From Elusimicrobiaceae bacterium (GTDB taxonomy: Bacteria > Elusimicrobiota > Elusimicrobia > Elusimicrobiales > Elusimicrobiaceae): DNA of 64,000 bases. Position 1 is the stretch's first letter. Each line of letters begins with the position of its first letter. The DNA lies in assembly GCA_016283355.1 (NCBI GenBank), contig JAEEMS010000008.1:36477-100476 (forward strand). The letters are read 5' to 3'. The notes under the pieces were generated by a model that saw only the letters and a list, made by a program, of their open reading frames with translations, was not told where the DNA came from and made no database searches. Position numbers and translations under genes: made by a program. Shown here in pieces: positions 17,266 to 25,300 of this stretch.

Positions 17266-17973
17266 ATGAAAAAAATTAAAAAGAAAATCAAAGACGTAAT
17301 CAAAAAGATTGCAGATTGGATTGACCCTTATCACCAAAGTTTTTTGTTTTTTCCGTGGAAATTTTGGAGTATTTTGATAGTGGGGTTTCTTTGTGTGTGG
17401 ATGACAAAACAAGTGGAGTATGTCCAGGGGTACCCCGCCGGTTTTCTTCTTCTAATTAACAATCCTGTCACCCATTTTGTTGTTTTCCTTGTGCACGAAA
17501 TGCTGGGGCATAATATTGTAGGGGTAATTTTGTTCCTTATTTTTTCCAATTTTAATGTGGCTGTGGGGGCATGGTTACATACTTTTGCGGGTGACGGGGT
17601 TTCAATTCTTTTGCCGTTATCTTTGTATGTGGGAATGCTCCGCATACAGGGGGGGCGGTGGCTAATGCCGCTGTTTCTTTATTGGTTGTCTTTTGCATTT
17701 TTACATGCGGGTATATATGCATCGGATGCAACAGCGTGTTCATTTAGGTTGGCTTCATCGGATATGATGACAGTTCACCGTGCGGGCAGTGGCGTTTGTG
17801 GGGATTACCATAATCTTTTGGGACCGCTTGGATTGCTTCCCTACGACCAATGGGTCGCAGGGCTATTGGTAGGACTGGGTATGTTTTGTTTCATAATGGC
17901 TGTGTGGAGTTTGTATCGCTACATTTATCACGCGGAAGAGGATTATAAAAATACCCCAAAAACTCAATTTTAA
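17266..17973 (+). CDS. membrane protein, 'HQSF' paralog 1, unknown function
   Basis: 235 residues, family not recognised. A Lys-rich amphipathic N-terminus is followed by the signature WIDPYHQSFLFFPWKFWS at the first membrane segment, then about five further hydrophobic segments and a charged C-terminal tail after LYRYIYHAEED. It shares that signature and the tail layout with the next two genes, so the three are tandem paralogs. Only this copy carries a His/Glu-rich membrane stretch (VHEMLGHNIVG) and a loop with GDYHNLLGPLG. Spacing within the trio is 14 and 55 bases, suggesting one transcript downstream of ruvC. Confidence 0.75.
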   Translation: MKKIKKKIKDVIKKIADWIDPYHQSFLFFPWKFWSILIVGFLCVWMTKQVEYVQGYPAGFLLLINNPVTHFVVFLVHEMLGHNIVGVILFLIFSNFNVAVGAWLHTFAGDGVSILLPLSLYVGMLRIQGGRWLMPLFLYWLSFAFLHAGIYASDATACSFRLASSDMMTVHRAGSGVCGDYHNLLGPLGLLPYDQWVAGLLVGLGMFCFIMAVWSLYRYIYHAEEDYKNTPKTQF

Positions 17974-17987
17974 GGAACCTCATAACA

Positions 17988-18575
17988 ATGACACTTACGA
18001 AAGATAAAATCAAAACATGGTTTAAGGAGTTTATGGAATGGTTTGACCCTGACCATCAAAGTTTCCTCTATTTCCCTTGGGATCTTTGGAGCGTTTCGAT
18101 GATGGCAATCTTTGATGTATGGCTGGTGACACAACCGAAATCTTTTTTGGGCGGCTTATTGATGATATTATCTCCACTTTGGGGAATAATACTGTTTTTT
18201 TGGGGGGGTGCGTTTGTGCAGCTTGAATTTGCATTTCGCCCGCCGGTAATCAATGGAGAACTTGTGTTGCCAAAGGAACGAATAAATGAAATGTTTTATT
18301 TAGGGGGATTGTTCGGTTATTTGGGAACCATTGCCCTCTTAGTTTATTTATATAGAATAACTTTGCAAAGGGATAGCACGTGGTGGAGGGCAGTTCTCTT
18401 ATTTATGTTAGCTTCGTGTTTGTGGTGTTGTGGAGCACATCTGCACCATGTAACGCATATAGGAGGAATCTTTTTCTCATCTTTGGGGGGATGCTTCTTA
18501 TTTATTTCGCTATGGACCATGTGGCGTATGATTCGGCATGAAAAAAATCAAGAATCGAATGAGGAAAATTGGTAG
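17988..18575 (+). CDS. membrane protein, 'HQSF' paralog 2, unknown function
   Basis: 195 residues. Same plan as its neighbours: amphipathic start, signature WFDPDHQSFLYFPWDLWS, then VWLV, about four membrane segments and a charged tail after WTMWRMIRHEK. It lacks the VHEMLGH stretch of copy 1 and instead has a CLWCCGAHLHHVTHIGG segment rich in Cys and His near a membrane helix. Aromatic residues are very frequent. No function can be assigned. Confidence 0.72.
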   Translation: MTLTKDKIKTWFKEFMEWFDPDHQSFLYFPWDLWSVSMMAIFDVWLVTQPKSFLGGLLMILSPLWGIILFFWGGAFVQLEFAFRPPVINGELVLPKERINEMFYLGGLFGYLGTIALLVYLYRITLQRDSTWWRAVLLFMLASCLWCCGAHLHHVTHIGGIFFSSLGGCFLFISLWTMWRMIRHEKNQESNEENW

Positions 18576-18630
18576 AGTGGTTTTCTTCAATGAGAAAATA
18601 AAATTGACTGAATAACGGAATGTTAGTAAC

Positions 18631-19287
18631 ATGAAAGCAATAAGTGCGTGCAAAGAAAAAATTAAAAGATTTATGGAATGGTTTGATCCATGGCACCAAA
18701 GTTTCTTCTATTTGCCATGGAACTTTTGGAGTATTTTATTAATGGTGGGGTTGGATGTATGGTTGGTAAACCCCAAGTCGTCTAACCTGGCGTTTCACCT
18801 GTATTTTGTAATATTTTCCGTAGGCATGGCAGTGGAGAAATTTTTTGTGTATGGTACGAAAACCTTTTTGTACCTTATCATATTTTTCGTGACGTTATTC
18901 GGTAAGTTTGTGCGGACGGGTTCTTATCGTATAGTGGATTATTTTTTCGTTTTCCGTGAAGATAAAATAAGTTATGTGAATTTTTTGTCTTCTCTCGATT
19001 CTGTATTACTTTTTTGTTGTCGGCTTATGTGGATTGTGATTTTGCTTTTACTTTACAGAAGAGCCCTACACAGGAACGGTGGGCGGCTATTTGGTGCTCC
19101 CTTTTTATTTGTGCTTTCTTCTTGTTGCCTGTGGTGGTCTATAAATGCTTCTTCGCCTATTGTAAAAATGCTCTTGATAGCATTAAGTGGGTTTTTCTTA
19201 TTTGTAATACTATGGTCCGTATGGGATTCTTTTTGGCACAGTGAAGAACATTTGGAAGAGAATATGAAAAGACATGAAGAAATATAA
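18631..19287 (+). CDS. membrane protein, 'HQSF' paralog 3, unknown function
   Basis: 218 residues. Third member of the tandem set, closest to copy 2: signature WFDPWHQSFFYLPWNFWS and DVWLV, several membrane segments, and a charged tail after LWSVWDSFWHSEE. The middle part (about 60-130) differs from both other copies. It is followed by a strong terminator that closes the group. Confidence 0.72.
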   Translation: MKAISACKEKIKRFMEWFDPWHQSFFYLPWNFWSILLMVGLDVWLVNPKSSNLAFHLYFVIFSVGMAVEKFFVYGTKTFLYLIIFFVTLFGKFVRTGSYRIVDYFFVFREDKISYVNFLSSLDSVLLFCCRLMWIVILLLLYRRALHRNGGRLFGAPFLFVLSSCCLWWSINASSPIVKMLLIALSGFFLFVILWSVWDSFWHSEEHLEENMKRHEEI

Positions 19288-19302
19288 TGCGTTTTGAAAT
19301 AA

Positions 19303-19337
19303 TTAAAAACCCCTGCAAAAATTGCAGGGGTTTTTAA
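19303..19337. terminator. bidirectional terminator after membrane trio and nifJ
   Basis: Near-perfect palindrome: AAAAACCCCTGCAA and TTGCAGGGGTTTTT around AAA, between convergent genes. Confidence 0.92.
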
Positions 19338-19365
19338 TTTCTAGTACGCGCAATGCGGCACAGTA

Positions 19366-22300
19366 TTATTTTTCTACTTTTTCAGCCGGTTGAATAGCAG
19401 CCAGTTGCTTGTAGAGGTCTCTGCGCCAGGCATATTCGGATTCGGCACGTTTAATAAGTTGTTTGGCCAATTCCGGATTGTCGCGCATTAAACCTTTGAA
19501 GCGGTTTTCACCACTCATGTAGTCCGCCAACGGCAAGGTAGGCGCGCCCAAGGAAGAATCCACATGGAGCGGGTTTTTGCCTTCGTAACGGGCTTCGGGG
19601 TTGAAGCGGTAGAGGATCCAGCGCCCGGCTTGTACCGCGCGTTTGGCTTCGCCCATACCTTTGGACATATCAATCCCGTGTGCAATACAGTGTGAGTAGG
19701 CAATTACGAGGGCCGGTCCGTCGTAAGCGTCCGCTTCCGCTAGCGCTTGGATGGTTTGATTCATGTTGGCCCCCAAAGCTACTTGCGCTACATAAATGTT
19801 GCCATAGGTCATCGCAATCATACCGAGGTCTTTTTTCGGCATTTGTTTACCGCCGGCCGCAAACAAGGCCTTGGCACCTAACGGCGTGGCTTTGGACATT
19901 TGACCACCGGTGTTGGAGTATACCTCGGTATCCAAGACCAAGATTTTGATGTTCTTGCCGGAGGCGAGTACATGGTCCAAACCGCCGTAGCCGATATCGT
20001 AGGCCCAGCCGTCACCGCCGAGAATCCAAACGGATTTGCGGACGAGGTAGTCCGCTAAGCTGAGGATACGTTTGCAGGTTTCGCAACCTTTTTCGGCTCC
20101 TTTGTTCAAAATAGCTTTAAGATCCGCAATGCGTTTGCGTTGTTCTTCTACGCCGGCATCCGTGGTTTGATCGGCATTTAAAATTGCGTCAATCAAAGAA
20201 GAATGGGCTTTGAAGTTTTCATCTTCCTTGGCAGCAGTCAAAGCAGCTTTTGCATCGTGGTTTAACTGATCAAAGGCCAAGCGGATACCCAAACCGAATT
20301 CCGCATTGTCTTCAAACAAGGAGTTGGCCCAAGCCGGCCCTTTTCCATCGTCACGTTTGCAATAGGGTGTGGTGGGTAAGTTACCACCGTAAATAGAGGA
20401 ACAACCCGTTGCGTTGGCGATGGCTAAGCGGTCTCCAAACAATTGCGTTAAGAGTTTGACGTACGGTGTTTCGCCGCAGCCGGCACACGCGCCCGAGAAC
20501 TCGAAAAGCGGTTGTTTGAGTTGAGACCCTTTGACGGATTCTTTCTTGGTTTTTACATCGGCTTGTTTGAGCCCCAAGAAGAAGGCAAAGTTGTCAATTT
20601 CGTTTTCCCGTACGGAGAGTTGGTGTACCATGTTGATGGCTTTTTTCTCCGGGTTTTCTTTATTTTTGCCGGGGCAGTTAAATACACACGCACCGCAACC
20701 GGTACAATCTTCTACGGCTACTTGTACGGTGAATTTTTTGCCTGCGAGATCGGCTTTTCCGTCGGCAGATTTAAAGGTTTTGGGTGCGTTTTTGAGTTCG
20801 CTTTCGTCATACGCTTTGACGCGGATTGCCGCGTGCGGGCAGACGATAGAGCAGAACGCGCATTGAATACAAGCATTGGGATCCCATTGCGGTACCATGA
20901 GCGCCACATTGCGTTTTTCGTATTGAGTGGTGCCTGTGGGGAATACGCCGCCTTCCGGCATTTTGCTGGTGGGCAAATCGTCCCCGCGGCCGGCGATCAT
21001 TTCGCCTAATACGTCTTTTACAAATGCAGGGGCATCGGCCGGTACCGGCGCTTTGGTGTGCAGTTTGGAAGTAACTTTTTTGTCATATTTTACTTCTTGC
21101 AATCCTGCCAAGGCCGCGTCCACGGCTTTGTAGTTCTTCTGCACCACTTCTTCACCTTTTTTGGAATAGGTTTTTTCAATGGCGTGTTTAATATCCGCAA
21201 TAGCTTTTTCGGTAGGGATTACGCCCGCAATACCAAAGAATGCTGTTTGCATAATGGTGTTGGTGCGGGAGCCCATACCGGTTTTGAGCGCGATTTCGGA
21301 AGCGTCAATGGTGTAAACTTTCAATTCGCGGTCAATAATCGTTTTTTGTACTTCGGCCGTTAAGTGATTCCAGATTTCAGTGGCGTTGTACGGAGCATTG
21401 ATAAGTACCGTGGCGCCTTTTTTGGCTTTGCCGAGTACGTCGTATTTTTCCAAGAAATCAAACATGTGTACACCGATAAAATCAGCTTCTTGGATGAGGT
21501 ACGGAGCGCGGATATATTCTTTACCGAAGCGAATATGGGAAGTAGTCATAGACCCGGATTTTTTAGAGTCATAGACGAAATATCCTTGGGCAAAGAAACC
21601 ATTGGCGCTGATAATTTTCATCGTGTTCTTGTTAGCACCGACGGTACCGTCAGAACCTAAACCGTAGAACATAGCAGCAAAAACATCTTTGCCTTTTTTG
21701 CTTTCTAATTTGGCTTTGGGTAAAGATAGGTTGGTCAAATCATCCACAATTCCGACAGTGAAGTGGACTTTGGGTTCTTTTTGAGCCAAATTATCAAAAA
21801 TAGATTTTACATCAGAGGGGGTAAAATCTTTGGAGCCGATTCCATAGCGACCGCCGGTAATAAGCGGAGTGGTCGGGAATTTGGCTTTAGCTTCCTTGGA
21901 CAGGAACGCAGAGCAAACGTCTTGGAAGAGCGGTTCGCCTAAAGAGCCGGGCTCTTTGGTGCGATCCATCACGGCTATTTTCTTAACGGTGCTCGGGATG
22001 ACTTTGATGAAATCTTCGATAGAGAAGGGGCGGAACAATTTAATCTTGAGTACACCCACTTTTTCGCCTTTCATGGCTTCCACGGCGTTTTGGGCTACAT
22101 CGGCACCGGAACCCATGATGACGACCAAGCGTTCGGCGTCTTTGTCCCCAACGTATTGGAACAAATCATAGTGGCGGCCGGCAATTTTCTCAAATTTGGC
22201 CATTTCTTCTTTTACGATTTGCGGAACGGCATTGTAGAATTTGTTGACAGCTTCGCGAGATTGAAAGTAAACATCCGGGTTGGCGGCAGTACCGCGCACG

Positions 22301-22938
22301 GTAGGATGTTCCGGGTTCAAACCGCGGGCTTTGTGCTGGGCTACCAATTTATCGTCAATCATTTCCTTCATTTGTTCTTTTGTGAGCGGTTCCACCATGT
22401 TGAGTTCGTGGCTGGTGCGGAACCCATCAAAAAAGTGCATAAATGGTACTCTGGCACGCAAGGTAGACGCCTGGGAAATAAGCGCCATATCCATGGCTTC
22501 TTGAGGATTATCGGAACAAAGCATGGCCCAGCCGGTGTGGCGTACGGACATTACATCGGAATGATCACCGAAAATAGACAAAGCGGTGGTGGCTAAGGCA
22601 CGGGCCGAAACGTGAAATACGGTTGGCGTGAGTTCCCCGGCGATTTTATACATGTTCGGGATCATCAAAAGTAAACCTTGAGAAGCCGTAAAGGTGGTGG
22701 TAAGTGCCCCGGCTGTCAAAGAACCGTGCACGGCACCGGAAGCACCGCCTTCGGATTGCAACTCATTTACAGAGGGGATATTTCCCCAGATGTTGGTTTC
22801 GCCTTTGGCACTTTTGGCGTCACAGATTTCGCCCATCGTAGAAGAAGGCGTAATCGGGTAAATAGCGATTACTTCGTTGGTGGCATGGGCGACGTGCGAT
22901 ACCGCGCTATTGCCGTCCATAGCAACTAATTTGGCCAT
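19366..22938 (-). CDS. nifJ: pyruvate:ferredoxin (flavodoxin) oxidoreductase
   Basis: 1190 residues, the single-chain form. It oxidises pyruvate to acetyl-CoA and CO2 and reduces ferredoxin. Order: pyrimidine-binding TPP domain (YPITPSSTMGE at the start), a second alpha/beta domain, the gamma domain (GLGSDGTVGANKN), a two-cluster ferredoxin domain with CIQCAFC...CP and CTGCGACVFNCPG (about 680-760), and the PP-binding TPP domain with CAGCGETPYVKL, GGDGWAYDIGYGG and YSNTGGQMSKAT. With hydF it points to fermentative hydrogen formation. It is transcribed alone from a good promoter. Confidence 0.96.
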   Translation of the reverse strand: MAKLVAMDGNSAVSHVAHATNEVIAIYPITPSSTMGEICDAKSAKGETNIWGNIPSVNELQSEGGASGAVHGSLTAGALTTTFTASQGLLLMIPNMYKIAGELTPTVFHVSARALATTALSIFGDHSDVMSVRHTGWAMLCSDNPQEAMDMALISQASTLRARVPFMHFFDGFRTSHELNMVEPLTKEQMKEMIDDKLVAQHKARGLNPEHPTVRGTAANPDVYFQSREAVNKFYNAVPQIVKEEMAKFEKIAGRHYDLFQYVGDKDAERLVVIMGSGADVAQNAVEAMKGEKVGVLKIKLFRPFSIEDFIKVIPSTVKKIAVMDRTKEPGSLGEPLFQDVCSAFLSKEAKAKFPTTPLITGGRYGIGSKDFTPSDVKSIFDNLAQKEPKVHFTVGIVDDLTNLSLPKAKLESKKGKDVFAAMFYGLGSDGTVGANKNTMKIISANGFFAQGYFVYDSKKSGSMTTSHIRFGKEYIRAPYLIQEADFIGVHMFDFLEKYDVLGKAKKGATVLINAPYNATEIWNHLTAEVQKTIIDRELKVYTIDASEIALKTGMGSRTNTIMQTAFFGIAGVIPTEKAIADIKHAIEKTYSKKGEEVVQKNYKAVDAALAGLQEVKYDKKVTSKLHTKAPVPADAPAFVKDVLGEMIAGRGDDLPTSKMPEGGVFPTGTTQYEKRNVALMVPQWDPNACIQCAFCSIVCPHAAIRVKAYDESELKNAPKTFKSADGKADLAGKKFTVQVAVEDCTGCGACVFNCPGKNKENPEKKAINMVHQLSVRENEIDNFAFFLGLKQADVKTKKESVKGSQLKQPLFEFSGACAGCGETPYVKLLTQLFGDRLAIANATGCSSIYGGNLPTTPYCKRDDGKGPAWANSLFEDNAEFGLGIRLAFDQLNHDAKAALTAAKEDENFKAHSSLIDAILNADQTTDAGVEEQRKRIADLKAILNKGAEKGCETCKRILSLADYLVRKSVWILGGDGWAYDIGYGGLDHVLASGKNIKILVLDTEVYSNTGGQMSKATPLGAKALFAAGGKQMPKKDLGMIAMTYGNIYVAQVALGANMNQTIQALAEADAYDGPALVIAYSHCIAHGIDMSKGMGEAKRAVQAGRWILYRFNPEARYEGKNPLHVDSSLGAPTLPLADYMSGENRFKGLMRDNPELAKQLIKRAESEYAWRRDLYKQLAAIQPAEKVEK

Positions 22939-23019
22939 AATAGGAAGTCTCCTTAGTTTGAATTAAAAAGGTTGTACTGCATTGTGTGCAGCGGTAGAAT
23001 GAAAATCCTACTTACTTAC

Positions 23020-23048
23020 ATTATAGAATTTTAGGATGTACTTGGCAA
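23020..23048 (-). promoter_or_regulatory. promoter of nifJ
   Basis: On the minus strand: -35 TTGCCA (23043-23048), 17-base spacer, -10 TATAAT (23020-23025). This gives a leader of about 75 bases with a Shine-Dalgarno (AAGGAG) before the ATG, unlike the leaderless genes. Confidence 0.75.
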
Positions 23049-23064
23049 TTTACGGGAAAAAGCA

Positions 23065-23093
23065 AAAAACCCGCCTTTTGGGCAGGTTTTTCG
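23065..23093. terminator. hairpin terminator after secreted protein gene
   Basis: Stem ACCCGCC / GGCAGGT with one mismatch, flanked by A run and T run; it lies 18 bases beyond the stop of the gene at 23111. Confidence 0.65.
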
Positions 23094-23110
23094 ATAAAAA
23101 CACATAAAAC

Positions 23111-23677
23111 TTACAACTCTAACAAAGCATTTATCCAATGCTCGGAAAGGGAGCGAACGGTCGATTTAAATACTTCCGCGGGCGGCAGGGAAACAAGATT
23201 GTCATATTCGTCCGTTAAAGGTACAAAAGGAACTTGTAAATCCATCGAAAAAGAAAATTCATATACGCGGATTCCTTTTGATGTTTCCTTTGCTCTTGTT
23301 ATGGTAAAAACGGCTTTTTCCGCTTTGTCATTATTGTTGATTAAATAATAACGGTTTTGAATGTAGAAATCTTGTTTGCCCGGTTCTTTGGAAACGAAAG
23401 TCGGTTCTTTGGTTTGATAGTTTCCGTTTTCATCTCGTTCATTTAACTCCGACCAAAAGAAAATTTCAAAATCATCCTTCTCCATATTTGTGATAGTCAA
23501 AGAAACTTCGCGATACGGATTCTTGGGGGATAATTGATAAACTATTTCGTCCTCGGAAGATTTGGTCAGTTCCAAAGGGAAACGGTCAAACAGGAGAGTA
23601 TTCTGTGCGGAAGGAATATGGGCCATTGCCGATATGTTTAGTAAACACAAAGAAATTAAACAAATTAGTTTTTTCAT
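23111..23677 (-). CDS. secreted protein, unknown function
   Basis: 188 residues. A Sec signal peptide (MKKLICLISLCLLNISAMA) is followed by a mature domain that looks beta-rich: EVSLTITNMEKDDFEIFFW, FYIQNRYYLINNN and IRVYEFSFSMDLQVP. I recognise no family. AAGGAG precedes the start. An unexplained 13-bp inverted repeat lies upstream, between this gene and the divergent glycosyltransferase. Confidence 0.65.
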   Translation of the reverse strand: MKKLICLISLCLLNISAMAHIPSAQNTLLFDRFPLELTKSSEDEIVYQLSPKNPYREVSLTITNMEKDDFEIFFWSELNERDENGNYQTKEPTFVSKEPGKQDFYIQNRYYLINNNDKAEKAVFTITRAKETSKGIRVYEFSFSMDLQVPFVPLTDEYDNLVSLPPAEVFKSTVRSLSEHWINALLEL

Positions 23678-23735
23678 GCTTTTGCTCCTTTTATTTTTCT
23701 ATATTTTAAAATTTAATGTTTAAAAGCGGCAAGGG

Positions 23736-23768
23736 CCATTAGACCTAATTGTTTCTTAGGTCTAATGG
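23736..23768. repeat. perfect 13-bp inverted repeat in divergent intergenic region
   Basis: CCATTAGACCTAA, loop TTGTTTC, TTAGGTCTAATGG. No T tract follows on either strand, so an intrinsic terminator is unlikely; an operator or RNA hairpin is possible. Confidence 0.7.
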
Positions 23769-23824
23769 GAATTTAAGGTATTTATAACCTCTTTGCTAAT
23801 TTGGTGCTTAGGGGCGGTCTTTTG

Positions 23825-23830
23825 TATACT
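23825..23830 (+). promoter_or_regulatory. -10 box, leaderless type
   Basis: TATACT after TTTTG, six bases before ATG 23837. Confidence 0.5.
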
Positions 23831-23836
23831 ATAAAT

Positions 23837-25036
23837 ATGAAGAGTTTTGAACGGTTTCTCCGACAACATCGGCTTTTGTGTGTCGCCTATGAAAGTGTGC
23901 GCTATGGGTGGCATAAGATTTGTCCGATTTCTACGCCTACGCCTGTTTGGTACGGATTTGATAAACGGCCCTCCCAAATGGCAATAGAAAAAATGCCGTT
24001 GGACCATGACTGGTATCACATTAATCGCTCTCTATACCGCCACGAACATATATACTACAATCTACAAAATGCACTTCGGGTAAACCCAAAAGTGAAAGGG
24101 ATCGCGTTTGTCTTCTTCATGGGAATTGGGGATTACCTGTATACCACTCCTATTTGGGAAAAATTAAAAGAGCAATTTCCGCATATTCCTTTTTATGCAT
24201 ATGTGGGAGGACAATTTGATCGAAATAATTCTCCGTTGGTAGGAAAATTATTAGAAGAAAATCCTCATTTTGAGAAAATTTTTTATTTCAAAGGAACACG
24301 CCATCCGCTTATTTGGAAAAACTATGACTATTGCGAAGTTTTTTCTAAAGTACCAGCGGACTTTTTAGTTATTCCTGTTTACTATGAATATAGTGTGCGC
24401 ACTTCTCACAGGGTGTATAGTTTATTTGAAACTTTTGGCTTATCTGTCCCGCAAGAGGTCCCTGCACCCCAAATGTATTTTCCTAAAGAGGTAGCACCTG
24501 TAGTGCAGTTTTATTTGGAGCAAATACGTCAGGGAGCTCAGGATAAAAAACGAATCGTGTTTCTACAGTTGGATTCACGTAGCTCCAGTTACACGTATCC
24601 ATATGTGCGGGAGCTAGCAAACGGACTTATTGCACAAGGATATTATGTGATCAGTGTTACCAAAGGTGGCCCCGTTGAGAATTCGGCTTATTTGGAACTT
24701 GATATCAAAAAACTGGCTATTAATCAAACCTGGCAATTGTTATATTTGCTGAAAAAAGAATATTCCGTGTATGTTGTAGCGGTTAATTCTGTATTTTGGG
24801 CGGCATCAGCCGGGCTTGATTTGAAAAATCTAGGACTTCAACATTGGATAGATAAAAAAGTCCATAATTTGTGGTACCCAAACATAGAGGTGGTAACAAA
24901 TTATGTTTATCCATTGTTACCTCGGGATAAACAGATTATTGCTCCTCCGGAAAGTTTCACTCCCTACAATCGAAAAATGGTTAATTATAAACCGGAGTGG
25001 ATAATCAGATGGTTTAAAGAAAAGTTCGAACGTTAG
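23837..25036 (+). CDS. GT9 (heptosyltransferase)-like protein, copy 1
   Basis: 399 residues. It looks like a GT-B fold glycosyltransferase related to family 9: FFMGIGDYLYTTPIWEKL matches the N-terminal GxGD...TP pattern of heptosyltransferases, and IVFLQLDSRSSSYTYP starts a second Rossmann-like domain with VISVTKGGPVE. The exact acceptor is unknown, with LPS or capsule plausible. The start was moved from 23801 to 23837 because this matches the paralog at 25301 in length and a -10 lies six bases upstream. The paralog 3' of it shares two stretches of identical DNA. No membrane segment. Confidence 0.68.
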   Translation: MKSFERFLRQHRLLCVAYESVRYGWHKICPISTPTPVWYGFDKRPSQMAIEKMPLDHDWYHINRSLYRHEHIYYNLQNALRVNPKVKGIAFVFFMGIGDYLYTTPIWEKLKEQFPHIPFYAYVGGQFDRNNSPLVGKLLEENPHFEKIFYFKGTRHPLIWKNYDYCEVFSKVPADFLVIPVYYEYSVRTSHRVYSLFETFGLSVPQEVPAPQMYFPKEVAPVVQFYLEQIRQGAQDKKRIVFLQLDSRSSSYTYPYVRELANGLIAQGYYVISVTKGGPVENSAYLELDIKKLAINQTWQLLYLLKKEYSVYVVAVNSVFWAASAGLDLKNLGLQHWIDKKVHNLWYPNIEVVTNYVYPLLPRDKQIIAPPESFTPYNRKMVNYKPEWIIRWFKEKFER

Positions 25037-25037
25037 A

Positions 25038-25064
25038 AAAATCCCGTCCAATGGATGGGATTTT
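25038..25064. terminator. hairpin after GT9-like copy 1
   Basis: AAAATCCC-G-TCC paired with GGA-T-GGGATTTT. It is a diverged duplicate of the terminator at 26499-26533. Confidence 0.75.
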
Positions 25065-25066
25065 AA

Positions 25067-25228
25067 TTAGAATTTATTATAAGTGACAATTTCTTCTAAC
25101 TTGGCGTGGGGGAGCGGATCGGGCGTTTCCGCAGGGTAGCCCAACGCAAATAAATGTTCTATTTCCCCCTTTGGATAACTTGAAATTTTAGTATCAGCTA
25201 TCTTCTTATAATGTACGTAGAATTTCCG
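25067..25228 (-). pseudogene. nitroreductase relic (C-terminal fragment)
   Basis: On the minus strand this stretch encodes YPKGEIEHLFALGYPAETP then a tail ending EEIVTYNKF and a stop, aligning with the C-terminus of the intact nitroreductase at 26535 (IEHLFALGYPAEDP, ending TEIVSYNKF). An in-frame TAG at 25229-25231 and no upstream homology show that the rest is lost. With the duplicated glycosyltransferase and terminator it marks an old tandem duplication of a GT9-nitroreductase unit. Confidence 0.85.
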
Positions 25229-25287
25229 CTAAGATTTATTAAAATGAGTTGCTTTCGCCAGTGTTGCATACGAATATGATATTTTGC

Positions 25288-25293
25288 TATACT
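25288..25293 (+). promoter_or_regulatory. extended -10 promoter, leaderless type
   Basis: TATACT preceded by TTTTGC, seven bases before ATG 25301. Confidence 0.55.
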
Positions 25294-25300
25294 GTCAAAT

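Noticed and set aside
17490-17520. VHEMLGH in membrane paralog 1 as a zinc-protease HExxH site
   Set aside because: The spacing is His-Glu-x-x-x-His, one residue too long for the helical HExxH motif, so a metalloprotease call is not supported.
20512-21009. 165-codon open frame on the plus strand inside nifJ
   Set aside because: Antisense shadow of the ferredoxin-domain region; composition mirrors the nifJ codons and there is no start signal.
22090-22596. 168-codon plus-strand frame inside nifJ
   Set aside because: Antisense shadow without ribosome site or protein-like features.
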